This document shows positions 35,801-50,800 of a DNA stretch of 64,000 nt, piece by piece (the first letter of the stretch is position 1; each line of letters starts with the position of its first letter). The stretch lies in the NCBI GenBank assembly GCA_023846275.1, contig CM043870.1, positions 7,191,527 through 7,255,526 on the forward strand. Reading direction: 5' to 3'. Both the position numbers and the translations under genes were made by a program. This DNA comes from Vanilla planifolia. Lineage: Eukaryota; Streptophyta; Magnoliopsida; Asparagales; Orchidaceae. The notes below the pieces were generated by a model. It did not search any database. It was not told the DNA's origin and saw nothing but the letters and a program-made list of their open reading frames with translations.

Positions 35801-38800
35801 GAATGATTTGACTAGAGTGAAACGGTTAATTGGCTCAAAGTACAAAAAATAAACAAAACAAAATTATATCCTCAAATTTTATGCCAAATTATATAACTAT
35901 TTAACATACACTCAAATGACCTTATTAGTGCACACTGAATCTAGTGGAGATCAAAAAAAGAAACTCATGTCATTCCTTGAGAGTCAAAATGAACAAAGAG
36001 ACATACGTTGTATATACTCTTTTGTCTTCTACACCTCAAGTCCCTCATCTTTGGATCATCTTGTCAACATCATAATCACTATAAGCTAGCTTCCCATAAC
36101 CTAGGTAAACACATGTGCTATATCCCTTAACACTATATTGAACTTGAAAATGCTTACTGGAACTGAAATACTCAGTAAACAATAACATAATCATCATTAC
36201 ACAAAAATCAATCTTGTTCAAATGTAATTAAAATTTCTGAAATGAAGAATTGGACAATACTTTTAGTTATATTGTTTAACACATTGGTTAAACAGCCCAC
36301 TTAAGGTAAGAAAATTATGAGTAGGAGGTACAACAGTTCAAAGTATATAGTCAAACAATTGCAATTCCTTCTGATCATACAGTCACAGATGACATTCCTT
36401 TGGTTGGATTATTAATGCCACCCAGACCTATCAACCCACACATATATTGCCGTACCACTTGTCAACTCCTTAAATTCGCAAGCTCAGCAATATAAACTTT
36501 CAGTTCATTTCACTCAATTTGTTGACATTTTTATGGTTACAACTTCTAGTTTTCAGCTTAATCGATATGGCAAAGTTCATTTAAGTTTTCTATTAATTCT
36601 AGTCTATTTGAAGTTTTTATAGTTTAGACTTTTGATTCCATAAATTCTTCAGTTTCCAGCTTAGTTTTTCTGGCTAAGTTTTCTTCATTACTTCATCAAG
36701 CAACATAGCCCAGTCTATTATAGTCCAACCAACCTCTAGTTTGTTAGTTTTCCCAGTTTGTTTGCCCCATTTCTGGCTTCTTCCAAGATCACTAGCCACT
36801 GCATATGTAGCATGCTAACTGTATACACATTATGCATGCAGGGTGCACATCTTATGCTTAACTAGCTTGTCTATTTACGCAGGTATTGTTCATGATAATG
36901 CAACACTATACATGTATTGGGCATGCCGGTCCATCAAAATATGCACATATAGAGTTATAATGTGAGTATGAGTTACATTACCAATGTACAACTATGCATT
37001 GAAATTTCTCATTATCCATATATAAGTCAACAATCTGTTTTTAACTATTAGAGAATGGCATGAATGGTGATTTGTAATAAATTTTTGATATAGACTATCA
37101 TGAAGATCCATATATGTATCCTTCTTATAGTTTGATTGGAGCTTTTGATGAACACATGATTTCATACTTTCTCACCATCATATGGTCACCATCGCATAGC
37201 CATTATGCTTGCAACTATAGCAAAAAATTCTTGTATCAGAAGGGTTGTTAGGCATCAAAAAGGAGCGAGCAAACCTAGGGTAGTTTCTCCCTAGTTCTCC
37301 CACATCGTCACTGCCTTCACTAAAGACTTTGTCCAACACTTCAAACTCACTTTATCCTTTCATTTTTGCCAACATTTTCTCTTCGCCACAATGACTATTT
37401 CAACTTTCTACTTGTTTTTTCTATGATTCAATTTTACTACACTCTTTCTATTGATTTCCTTGTGGTTCTTTCTTGATATCATAACTTGATATTCTTCAGA
37501 TCTCGTAGTGTTGGAATCAAGGTTTGACATGCTTAGTATGGTCATCTTATGCTTGTGAGATCCATTACACATTATTCTGTTGGAGCACTATATCATTCCC
37601 ATATAGCACCATTTCTATTTTGATGGAGAATTTTGCAAACCCTAACCACTCCACTTGATACGATTTGATATCTTTAATGAATTTTAATGTTATTTTATTA
37701 TAATTTCATGAACTACAATGTAGAGTAACTAATCATTATAAGTTAATTTCTATCATTCCATACCCTCTATAGGCACAACCTAATGATAAATGATCATTGT
37801 GTTAGACTCAATAGAAATTGATTAATTCTTTTTTTTTGTCCTTAAGGTGGAGAGTTGAACAAAGAAATCCCTTCATTATTAATTTAATTACTGTTTCCAA
37901 CCCAGAATTCTATCTTCTCATCATTCCAATCACTGTTCAATTTTTTTTATTAATGAATAGATCTCTTATACAACTTAGATGCCTCATCCTTCTTGAAAAA
38001 ATGATTCGATTGACGAGATTTGATATGATACTTATAAGATCGATGGGTTTGATCTTCCAATATTGTACTGTTCTAGGGAGAAAAACACTTTCACTTTCAC
38101 ATCTTCTTAATCGAAGGAGAGGAAAGATTCCTTTTAGAGAGTATTCCCAAGAACAGATCCAATAGAGATGGAGTGAGGCTTATAGTACAAAGGATTAGAG
38201 CGTGTAGCTACGAACCATGGTCTCTGGGGTTTGAATCCCTCTTCGCCCACAACTGGCCAAAAGGGGGAGGGCCTTATCCTCTAGGGATAAGAAAATCATG
38301 ATCAGGATAATGGCAAAAAATAAATAAATTTATATATATATATATATATAAATTTATTTATTTATATATTTCATTCATTGTTGCATTCCCTGCATCGACA
38401 GGTTATTAGCCAAAATATAACATGATTTGCCAAACTTGTTAAACAATAGCTACATAACAAAACAAAATACATATGCAATTAATGTTCTTTTATAGTTTGG
38501 TAAGGCAATATTAGAAATAGAGTGGATAACATAACATGAACATAACTCAATCGAATATTGGCCATATGACCCCAAGAAGATTCAATAATTAAGGTATCTA
38601 TCAAAGTCAAAGACCGAAGCAACTAATGCAAGGCAACATGGTTATGATAATCCATTTTATATAATTTCAAAGAACGTTAAACAATTAAAAAAAAAATAAA
38701 ATCAAAGAAAGGCAACCTAATCATACTTTTAACAAGCATACTATCTTCATTACTTAAACCAAAACTTTACATTTTAGCATGTTAGCATAATTGTTAATAT

Positions 38801-41800
38801 TTAGGCCAACATTGGTGACATACCAGCTCATGCATGTTTCTATTACGTTAATAAATACTACTCAACTGTGATCAAGATAATAGAATGTGAAGCACTGGGT
38901 AAAAGATGAGGGCATCAAAGCAGCACCCTTTAAATTAAGCGCTACGCTGAATAGACAACAACAGATCTTTTGTGGCGAGCATGTTTTCTTGAACAGAACA
39001 GTTTGGAAAAGGAAACAATAATAAGCAAATGAAGAGCATCTACTTCCGTGAATGGCATCAATACATCATTGCTCAGAACCTAACTTGGAAGTCCCCAAAT
39101 CGGATAATAATTAACGATAGTTTCTAGCAGAAACCATGAGGTATTTGTAGGCTAAAGATGCAAATCCAGTTGATTCTGCCCAATTCTCTCTGGATTCAGA
39201 AACTAATAGGAATCATCATGATTTCTTTAATCCAGGAACTGGATACAGAACCAACCTGATTTGGAACCACGTACCCAAAAACCAAGTACGATTCTAGTTG
39301 GGATGAATACGGTTCCTGATATCTATGATGGAAACAATAACAATTGAGTTGGCGGACGATAATGATGGCGGCGACAGGCAACTAGTAGCCAGAGATCACA
39401 ATAACAGTAGTGTTAGGTACAAAATGGTGGATGAGGAAGGAAGTGATGACAAACTCTGTCAATGACCACAATGGTTTTGAGTGAGAATTGAGGGATGCAG
39501 AGATGCATGCAGTGTTGGCGACAATAAAGGTGGAGAAGAGTGGGTGCTGCTTCTAAATGGTTTTGCTTTTCTAAAATAATGAAGCTGCCACTGTAAAACT
39601 ATCAAAAAATTTCATAATTATTGACAAGCTTGCCAACAGTCATTATTAATGAAAGCCATGGCAGCTGTTAGTTTGCTCTGTTACAGGCAAAATATCCACA
39701 TCCAATGCAGGTTTGACAAATATGTTAGGACTATGATAAATTCTGGGTACCTAACAACAAAAACTAACATGCCTACAGAAACAGGTTGAATCAAAGATTG
39801 ATCCAGCAACCATTAGACATGACCATCTCTAAATATTCCGGATCAGTTTTGGGTTCGATCAAACCAAATTTGACTACATAAAAAAGCATAACCGATCTTT
39901 AGTGACTTCACAATACCTTACACATGAATATTTGAACAATCAGTACTCTTAGCAGATTTAACAATAGGTTTATGCAGTGTATAATGCATGCAACCATGTT
40001 TAGAGGGTAGAGAAACAGTTTTTTTTTTTTCTCTTTTTTTTAGCACAAATGGAGAGTTTGCTTTTGTGACTAGAAAATATGACCTCCAAGTTGCATTGAA
40101 GAAATCAACGAGATGTGCTTATAATATAAATATTCATTCTGCATAATATCCAAATGGAAGACAAAAGGAAAACAAAATCAAATACATAACACAGAAGACA
40201 AGGAGATCCAATTGAAAAGCATAAAGCACTACAGCCATGCCAACCAAATCCTTAGATTAGATCACAATTATGCCTAAACCAGTTAACAAAGAAAAACATC
40301 AACAAGAATACTCGTATATGTACCTCAAATAACCAATAGACTCATGACTTTATTACTAACAATATAAATAAAGAGTAGTCGGTGCACCAAAGCTCTCAAA
40401 TGATCTATCCAGTGAAGGGACACATACAGGCTATTCAGCATAGTTTTACCTTACATTTTATAAAAGACTGTTTCTACAACTTCAATATGCAATATCCAAA
40501 TTGCATTGCAACAACTACCGCCATTTTTAGCAACAATATTGAAATAGAAAAGATAAGAGCAAATTGAATATACGTTTTTTAGGTAAGCATGTATATAAAT
40601 ATGACAAAATAAGAAAATAAGTCTACTTGAACATCTTTGTTAAACTAGTTAGTTCATCCATGTTGGATATGTTACATTGAGTATTTTAACAATTTTATAA
40701 TATTCCTATATTCTTTTTGGTGCAGCCAGTTTTGAACCACCTTATCACCTCTATGACAACAGTTCTATCAACCCCAACAATGTTTTGTATCTCCTTGTTC
40801 AAGCATCCATTAAACCCTCCCTAAGGTACTCATTTGCATTGCTTTCCTTGAAATCATCCCGTCGTTCTTACTCCAAAATCAAATGCATTTAAGGTGCATG
40901 ACATATGGTCTCCCTTGATTCAAATTCCACCCTCTTCCTACCCATCGTCATCACATTGCTACCATTGTCTACCACAATGTCAATGCTACGATGTCCAAGT
41001 ATATAGAAGCTTAGGGTTTCACTAAAATAAAAATAAAACGATGACATTTTTTACTTTAGCCTTGTTTATACTATCATACAAAAGTACCAACTTGCTTATT
41101 ATGTCATACTTATAATCCAAGGAGTCTAAGTTTAAAACCCAAGAAATCAATTGGAAATTAGCCCAAAACTAAAAGACATGCACAATTTTCAGAAAAAATA
41201 TTGAAAATGAAACAAAAACAAATATATAATATTAGCTCTTAAAATACCTTATATTGAAGAATGGTTTCTTAATATGCTTTTCCAAGAGCTTCCTAGCATG
41301 CTCTTGCACCTGTAAAGGAAAGATACAATGTAGATCAATGAATTTATTCATTTCCAATTAATGGCTTGAATATAATATGCTTACAGCTTGCTTGTACTAC
41401 CTTGTTTTCCATAGAGCACAGAACAAATGTCCAACCATAATTTTCATTGATATTGCACATTAATGCATCAATCCACTCGCTCTTTCCAGAGTTGGGAACA
41501 CCTGATATGACAGTCAGCTCACCAGGAACAATCTGCATGGTGAAGTAATCAATAGTCATACAATAATAATAAGACAATTTTTTAATAAATTATGGACTTA
41601 ACAAGTATTGATTTTTATGCTATATACTTTATTTAGCTCAAATTACCACAAAATACACGACATCAAAAAATACCAGATTAATCCACACCATAGAATTCTT
41701 GTTTTGAACCCCTTACAAAACATCACAAAAAATTAAGAAAGCAAAAGTTTTTGCACATATTTGAAATATGATATATGCCTAATCCAAAAATCCACAATGA

Positions 41801-44800
41801 AATTTATATGGCATTAAGTTATATTCTAATTTTCGAGCGACCATAGAATCAAGTATTGTCTACTTTAACCTAAAATGGGTTCACAATGTGTCCTCAAAAG
41901 ACACTTTTAATTAATTATGGGCATCATCTAACCTTTGTTAAACAATAATTTTCTCTTAGATTTTAATATGAAACTAAATGTTCTGATGTCCCTCCATCTA
42001 AAATTTTGACAAAAACTATTCATTGTCAGGTTAACTCCAATAATTACCAAAAAATTAATCTCTTCCCTCATTAGTCCATAGGTCTCACAAGTTTAATACT
42101 TTAACAAGTTTGCCCTTGAATCACATCAAGGTATTACTCAGACAAAATGAACACAGTTTCCATAAGAGCAGGTAAAGAAGTAGTCCTCAAATGGATGTCT
42201 CAGAAAGGAAATCCCAAACATGAGACCATTAGTTTTAATGGAATGAATATGCAAAGTAAAACCAATGGTTTTAGTGCCACAAGAATTAAACTAAAGGTTC
42301 TAAAATTCTAAAAATAAACACAATTCAAAACAATTTGCCAAGATAGCCATCACTCTACCCTAGATCCATTGTCAATAAGGTCCATGAGCTTGTATTTTAG
42401 CATCTTTTGCCACTTGTTCATTGTTATCCAACCAAAGCTTTCTTCCTAAGCTAAATCCATCTTCTAAACTTTTTTAACATACCTAAGAAAATAACTTAAA
42501 ATAAAATATTAGATAATATAACATATGATTTTATTATCATCAAACATTTACATGAGACCATGAGACTAACAAGTTATATTATGATCATTCATAAAAAAAT
42601 TTCAATTATATTATTAATTTTAGGTCATTTCATCTTAGTCAAACATATAAATTCTTGCATACATTGATAACTACATAAGTGTGTATATGTACATCGAAGA
42701 AAGATTTATTATCTTTTGGTATTGAGTATAGGCTCAATTGAAGATGAGAAATTAACAATGGCGAAGTAGGTTGTTTGTGAGGACCCCAACTTGGCCTTCC
42801 TTAGATTTGGTGCCACCTCTTCTAGTTCTTTTACTTTTTCTTTCTCATTTAAAAAAGCATGTCATTATTCTTTTCTTTTTTTAAAAACATATAATTAATT
42901 TTAAAACTCTTTTTAATAAATCCTTTTAAAACATAACAAAGACATATTTTGAAAATTTTTACAATAAAATCACTTTTTAAAAATAGCTTTTGCATTGAAG
43001 TCACATTCGTCATTTAGAAAACTATTTAACATTTGAAGCAATCTAAGCTTTTAAAATACCATGGTCTTACATTTGCTCAAACAAAATACTGTTTAAGACA
43101 ACATTGCGAAATAAAATTATATTATTTGTTTGCAACTTCTCAAATAAAGATAAATTGTTGACGTAGTAATTATACAACTAGAAGATAAAGATAAATATTC
43201 TCCATATCATATCATCATATATCATCCTTCATTACTCCCTGATCGTCCCATGTTATGTCTCGTTTTGATCAAAAAGTATTAGACTAAAAATAAGTTGAAA
43301 CAATCATTACTAACTCAGTGGCAATGCATGTACATATATATAAAGCATACAATTTTAGTCTTACAACGTGATAAGGGCAACTGCAACAATATAATATAAA
43401 AAGAGTATAAAAACTTTTAACCCATTTATCTTTTATCTACTGTAGGAGTTAGTTTTATATCTTTAACTATTCATCTCTTTCAAGATTGGCTTAAGCAAAG
43501 CCATCTCATAAACAATTGGACATTTAAAAAAGAACACGTCATTCCAATATAAATAACTCGAATGAATGGTTCCTTTGGCTCACGTCCACAAATGTTATTC
43601 TAAAATGATAATTGTCACTTTGAACAACTATTCATTCTTTCATCTTTTGAACTTTGTCCTCCCTTTATCAAATCTTTTTCTCATCATCTTGATCTTTCTT
43701 TTCACATTCTTATTTTTTTGTATTTTCTTTGTGACTTTAATCACAAATGACATTAACCATTTTTTCCTTTATATTTTTGTGTCCATTATCACAATAATAT
43801 AAAAATATATATAAGTATGTAAACAAATCATCTCAAGAATATCATACCCAAGCAAAACATGTGTAAATCAAATATGTTACCAAGTCACTAAAATTCAAAG
43901 AAAATAATCATTCTCAATATATTTATTTAAAATTATCTCTTAAGGCACTACACCTCTAGCAAACATCATACATCAAATATATATGCATGTGCATAAAATT
44001 TCTTACACAAGCATCCTCAATTTTGTCATTTCATATATTCACTTAAGCGGCTTCTAACCTATAAATAATAATACATCAAATCATATGTATATATAAATAT
44101 ATATATATATATATACACAAGTTTTTCTACACAGGCATTCTCAATTTATTATTTCATACCTTCTCTTAAGAGTCTCTAACTTATAAAAATCAAAACATCA
44201 ATTATATACATATATGAACAAGTTTGTCTACCTTTTATTTGCTACAATGCCATCACAAATTTCCTCCCATGATTTGTTCTCGATTTGTGCTCAAATCCTC
44301 ACAGATTCTTTTCAACCTCTTGGAAACATCTCTTTCTTCTCTTTCCTTCAAAGCTCTTGGTCGAAGCTCAAACTAAAATGTTTTCAAAAATTTCCCAAGT
44401 CTTGACCTCCCTCTTTTTTATAATCATCCAATGCCTATTCATCTTCTCATGGCTCTCCATTTTCCTTCATCGACCATGTTTATCAAAGGATAACTCTCTA
44501 CTTTCTTGCCCTCTCAAATTTAGACAGTTTGTCATCGATTGAACTCTTCTCCACATCGTTCCCTTAGTTATTCATCGTTTCGAATTCGGTTATATAGTAT
44601 CATGCTTTACGATCCCTTCACTTTGTACTTACGATAAAAGATATTTCTCTTTGTTTGCAATCGCTAACACTACTTGCACTTAACCGATAGTCTAAATTGC
44701 ACTTGTATGACTACTTTTAGTTCACTCAACTCAGGTGTTCTCATGACATAGTACTCTACAATATCCCAATACAATGCTTTCAATTCAACCCTCTAACTTG

Positions 44801-47800
44801 ATCACACTTATACGGTATCCCTTAATCATACCAATACGATCCCTTTCTGTTCATTCAGCTCAATTATTTTCATGGCATTGTACCCTACAACATCCCTTAT
44901 CATAATTATGCAACCCATATTCGTTCTTATTTAAAGTCATCTAACTTAATTAAATTTTCCTTTGAACTTAATCATAGTTGTACGATCTTTTACCTTTGTA
45001 CTTGTACGTTTCATATCTTATCTCACTTGCTTTACTAACTAGTTTCGTTATAGTGATACCACAACATATAATTGTACTTATATGATTTTTCTAATCATAC
45101 TTATACGATTTGTTTTCGCTTTAGTAATTTTAGTTTTTTATTCTATCATACTATAAGATGTCTATTATCATATTATATGATCTATTTAAAATTTTGAAAA
45201 TATCATTAGAAAATTTTCAAAAAATTTATAAAATTTTCAAAAATATAATTTAATTAGAAACTTTATTATTTATATAATTTATAACTCATCCTTTATTAGA
45301 TTCATCAATCAATCTTGATATCACTAATTTTCTTTATTTTCAACATCAAATAAATTTAAATTCCTCAAAATAATTTGTTCTCGCCTTTAGGATATTACAT
45401 TGTTGCTAACCAAGAAGGGAAAACAAGAATATCTCACACTCTAACAAGTATATTCATAATCTCAAACATCCAAGATCTCAAAAATTCTATTTACAAATAC
45501 TAAATATCTTTTTAAAGAAAAACTAGTTTAACAAGGGCAAACAAAAGTAGATACAACATGACCTAATACATAAAAGAAATAATAAATACAATAACAACTA
45601 GTCTTTCATATGCATAATGTTATGTGCCAATGTAATAAGAAAGTTCTCTATCGCCCATCTCAATTAGTAGGTTTCACGACAATATATGGTGACAAACTTG
45701 TATATATAGCATCTTATATTTGATCTTGTAGAGACTGTAACCAAAAAAAAATAAGATAAACGCCTTAGTTCTTAGGTACTTTTTGATAAAATTGCACCAA
45801 ATTACTAATGCCAAATTCATTGAATTGTTGACATTAGGATACTATGTACATAAAGGTCATTATTCTTGGGATCATATAAAAGGAATAATGTGCATTTCAA
45901 AGGTTCATATGCTAATAATATCTTACACCATATAACATCTTGTAAAATATATATATATATATATATGTAACTTTCAATAAATATAGGTATGTGAATGTAT
46001 GCATGTTTGATTGGATCAAGTTCTACATGGATCATATCAAAATTGATTTATGATCCGATCCATTCAACTGAAACGGATTCAAATAAGAAAAGTATACAAA
46101 AAAGGTCCAGCATCAACTCAGAATCTGTTTCATTCACCAATCTAAGAAGAAGACCAAGTAGAAAGGGATTAGGAGTGGATATTAGATGGGTGTAAAACCA
46201 GGCCCCAAAAAATTCTTGTGTTTGATTAATAACTGCCCACATTTAATTGTGTTTAGCACTTTCATACTTGCTTTCATATTCAACAAACTTTAACAATGTT
46301 CACTCAAGCAATATAGTTTTGTAATCAAAATTCAACCCCCTCCATTGACAACACAGACAAAAATTAGCATACAACCACACTGACATACATCGTTATTCTC
46401 ATTATTCTATATTTCTTTCTTTGTTTCTGTAATTCTTAAGAATCATCAACACATTGAATCATCTCATCCTCTTCACTAATCCCTTTCAGAATAAGATGGA
46501 AAAATCGCTTTCAAAAAAGTACAAATGGTACCCATTATTTATTGTTCACTGGCCCATATCATTTCCACATCCCAAAAGGAGCCTTTACCTGTGAACTTTT
46601 TTTCTTATTTTCAAATGGAGTTTCTCGTGTCTACATCACAATAATCCTCAAAAAGAGTTTCCATGCAATAGTTGTCCATATGCTATCAAATTCTTGCTTG
46701 TTAAGAGATTAGAGCATCCACTTACTAGACTGCTGTGCCATGTTAAGCATAAACAATTTGTATGCACCAAGACTTACATGTTTCTCAAATTGAAGAACGA
46801 TCAAACTTTGTTGAACATTGGAACTTAGATGACAGAGATGTATTAAAACATAAAACAAGCTGGTTCCAATCTTCTTTAAAACTGGTTCCATAGAGATAAT
46901 CAAGTACCTCCACAGAATTGCAACTGGACATTCTATGTATTGAAACATTGGACTATTTAACTGCAGTATGTACAAAATTCTTTTTTCTTCAGACGAACTT
47001 ATCAAAAAAGATTAGCTATTAATTTGAAAAGCAATGCCAATAAAAAATATTAGCTCTAAGAACGCAATCAAACGGAGAAATAATGTAAAAAAAAGAAAAA
47101 AACAACGAAAATAGAGAAGTTTACAGGCTTACATTGTATAAATCATCTAAAGCTCTCCAGCCTGTTGAGACGCCAATTTCAGACCCTTGACAGAGAAAAT
47201 AATCATCGATCTCAGTGAAGAAACTGCTGAAGCTAAACAGACCCCTTATGGGAAACAATTCAGCCGTCTCTATAACTTGCTTCAGAGCATCTTTTCCTAA
47301 AATTGTTAGCACCTTCACGAAGCAAGTTAAACAGGAGTTGTGTAAGATGCACGAACATGGCAAGACCTTTGTGGAGGAGAGGAATGACAAAGAAGTATAG
47401 AGAACTTCAATCTATTACCCTCCAAATAGTAAATGGGCTAAATCAATGGTTTAAAACTATGCCTAACCATTTCAAGAACATAACAAAAACAAATCATCAA
47501 AATCAATGATACAAAACTATGGCTACCCAAATCAATGTTTCCTGAAAGGATATTGCATACCAAAACATCTTGGGAGTTGGGGTTAGCACCATCTCAAACT
47601 GAATCATACTCATGTTATTAGAGTTTCTTACCATGTCGCCATCTCTGATGGTTTTTGGGCCATTTGTAGGAAATAGTTGGTGTAGCAAAATTTTTGGAGT
47701 AAATTGGTCTCGGCTGCCTAGCATGTTGCGTTATCTGTCAAAGATGACCTTCACACTCAATATAGCTTAAATGTTACTGAAAAGAATTCTTCTTCCTTTC

Positions 47801-50800
47801 TTTATGACCTTTGGGTTCACAACAGTTCTTTAGAGATTTTAAGTAGTGTGATGCTTAATCTTCTTGAATATCATCATTTGTTGACTTGACACTACTTCAG
47901 AAAAGGAGTTTAGACTGTTAATCAGAAGATTACAAATGTCATTTTGAATATTCACACCTCTAAGAAGAGGGAAAACATTGTTCAATGGGTCCTTTGTAAC
48001 AACATCTCATTCAAATCTTTATATGATTCCTAATTCCATGATAATGATATTTTGGACTTAACTGAATTCATAACGTCTAAAAAAAACTGAATTCATAACG
48101 TCTAAAAAAATGTTAGTCCGAGATATGGTTTCTACTTATGATTGTCTTTTAAAGGTAAATTCAAGACTTCCAATCACATGGCTAGACTTGGCATAGAGAT
48201 TTCATGAATTCCCCATGTTCTTCTATCTCTGAATCCAATGATCATTTCTTTTTTAGATGTATCATAGAGATAAATTATCTTAGCTCATCCTTAGGATTGC
48301 TTAGGCTCAACACTCTCCTAATCAACAAACAAACGTTTGCAAATTTAAAAAATACCCATAAAAAACAAAACTGTTTTGTGCTCAATCGTTTGTCACAAAT
48401 GGGTGAGATAGAAATAGAACATTATTTTAGGATTAATATTTGCCAACTAACGACCTCAATGCTCAAATTGTATGTGCTTAACATTTTTAATCCTCTGTTA
48501 CGAGACTTAGCTTGAACTGTCCCTGCCATGCATTACATTAAATTTCGTAAGTTAATGCATGTCTAGAGAGATTTTGTATATGATGTTTATCTGAGATCTT
48601 GCAACCCATTTTTTGATGTTTTTATTTTATTTACCCTTTTGGGTGGTCTGCTATTTGTCTGTTGGTTCCCTTCTTTTTTGCAATTACATTTATCTAGTGA
48701 TACATAAGGCAAAACCATCAAATTTGCTTGAATATAGAAACTTTAACATATGTGAGCATCATTAGGACTATGTACAATATCCCATACACATTCAAGGGTC
48801 TCCAAGAAAGAAACAAGAATAAGTTAAACAAGAAATGCCTAAAGAAGAGATTCACGCACATAATTATTTCAAGCAAGTTCATATAAATCAAAAGGTATAC
48901 CATTAAACCAGTTCTTGAATCAACCAGAATTTGCCTCTTTATAATTCTCTTACCTACTACACAAGCTAATTGTTTGTTTGAATTGAAAGCTGAGGAATTT
49001 CCATTCCTTTCATCTGAAATTAAAAAAAGTAAAAAACATATTCAAACATTCAACTCTTCCACCAATTCTCTACTTTCTATTGAATGTTTGATCAAATTAT
49101 GGCTAAAATTTTATAATTTGCTTTTTTCAAAGAAGAAAGCCTCCTACCTTAACCAAATTTCAAGACAAAAAAAAAAACAAAAAAGCAATCCTTAATCCCA
49201 TGGTGGCATTGCCTATACTATTGCTCTCTATCAATTGATTTCTTTGCTTTAATATTCAAAATTAAAAGTAAACACACAAATTAAGTACAAAAAGATTCAG
49301 ACTCTGATTGGTGTAGCTATTGCTAAAAAAAAAGTGCTATTAAAATAGAGTTTTTTAAAAAGGTGCTTTTTGAAGAGGTAACTGATGCAAGTATAAAAGT
49401 GCCTTTTAATTGATGCCGTTCAGTTCATTTCTTTCCTTTTGGAAAGGTACTTTTGTTTTCTAAAAACAATAAAAAGTTGGTTTTCATTGATCTAGAAAAG
49501 CCTCAGGCAAACAAACAAAAGAACAAAAATGCTTCCATCAATAACCATCCATTTTTTTTTATTATAAAAACAGCACAAATCCCTGTTCTAATCTGAGTTA
49601 TATATTTATCACAGCTTGCAAAATGCAAGAAAATTAAGTTTGACCCCTGAATTATTAGAGCTTTATTTCATTTAACACAATACTATTGGATTGGGAGAAT
49701 AAGATTTACCAAATGTGGAAGTCAACCACATCCACAAGGATGGAGTTTCTAAATTACTAACAACAATCACCTAAAGCATTATAATTGAGCTTGTGAAAAT
49801 GAATACGTTAAAAACTACTGACTATTTAGTATGCCTTCCTGAAGAAAGACTGAACCTCTAAAATAAATAAAAAGTAACATCTTGGTATGATGAAGATCAC
49901 GAACTTCGTACAAAGTTGGATGAAATTTCAGCTAAATTGATGGGAATCTATCCACGAATGTATTGGGCCTCTAGCAATCACTCTCTTAGCAAGTATTTTC
50001 AAAGATGATGGTTCCAAATCTAACATAGCTCTCAGTTGACTGCTACACTTTTCAGTCTAGCCTATTTTCCAATGGAGATCCAATTGATCTAGTTAGATAA
50101 TTATGTCTGGGTAGATGACTACCATAGATGCCATTAGGATTAATCTATGTTATTTTTTATGTTAGCTGTGCATGTAAAAGGGGTTATGCATTCGGAGAAA
50201 CAATGATGCACTAAAGAACATATTGTACAATGCGAATGGCCTACCATATCATGCAACGGGTAAACCACATCATATGGTATATTAAAATCTTCAGAGGATG
50301 AATTTTTAGGTAAATTATTTTATGCAAAAACCAAAATTCAAATCGTTAGGGATTTTTCATATGCTCTTATCCATTATAGAGAGGATCGGCCAACAGGCAC
50401 ACGTAGCCTTCCTTATCATGTATTTAATATGATGATGTCACTTGATGTTGAATAATGTCTTTAGGGTTCTCCAAAATTCTTGGTCGGGATGATAGTGGCA
50501 ACAAATTGTTGATGGTGTACCATAAAATTGGTGAGATGTCATTTTGACAAATTCTGCTTCCATCAACGTTCTTCTACTTTCCAGGCACTCTTCCAGTATT
50601 GATTGAAGTTTTTCTATATCAAGCTTTGTACCAGGGTATGCTTTTGTACTCCTACAAGTCAGTGCTCCCACAGATCGTATTACTTTGCATAATGATGAAG
50701 TTCAATAGCAGAGAATTTGATGACACTCCATGATTTCGTTATAAATTGCACATGAAATTTTCCCACATTAAACACGCAATATCATGTGATCTTAATGTAC

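Larger units (their letters stand above)
28701..41247 (-). other. TWINKLE intron, 12.5 kb
   Basis: The largest complete intron in the window. It contains a decayed minus-strand LINE (about 29.4-31.4 kb), a related repeat copy (about 32.0-32.4 kb), a plastid trnR-ACG pseudogene (38.2 kb), an AT palindrome (38.3 kb) and a possible hAT fragment (40.7-41 kb). Nothing was recognised at 32.5-37.5 kb or 38.4-40.7 kb. Confidence 0.85.

Noticed and set aside
38176-38249. Functional tRNA-Arg gene
   Set aside because: The T-loop, acceptor and D-arm substitutions and the plastid origin make a nuclear-functional tRNA unlikely.
41344-41577. Open frame MSYYYC... as a stand-alone P-loop protein
   Set aside because: It is one TWINKLE exon (41401-41532) read through into its introns.
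45995-46195. Arg-rich 66-codon frame suggesting an organellar ribosomal protein
   Set aside because: No motif could be tied to a known protein, so I left it out.
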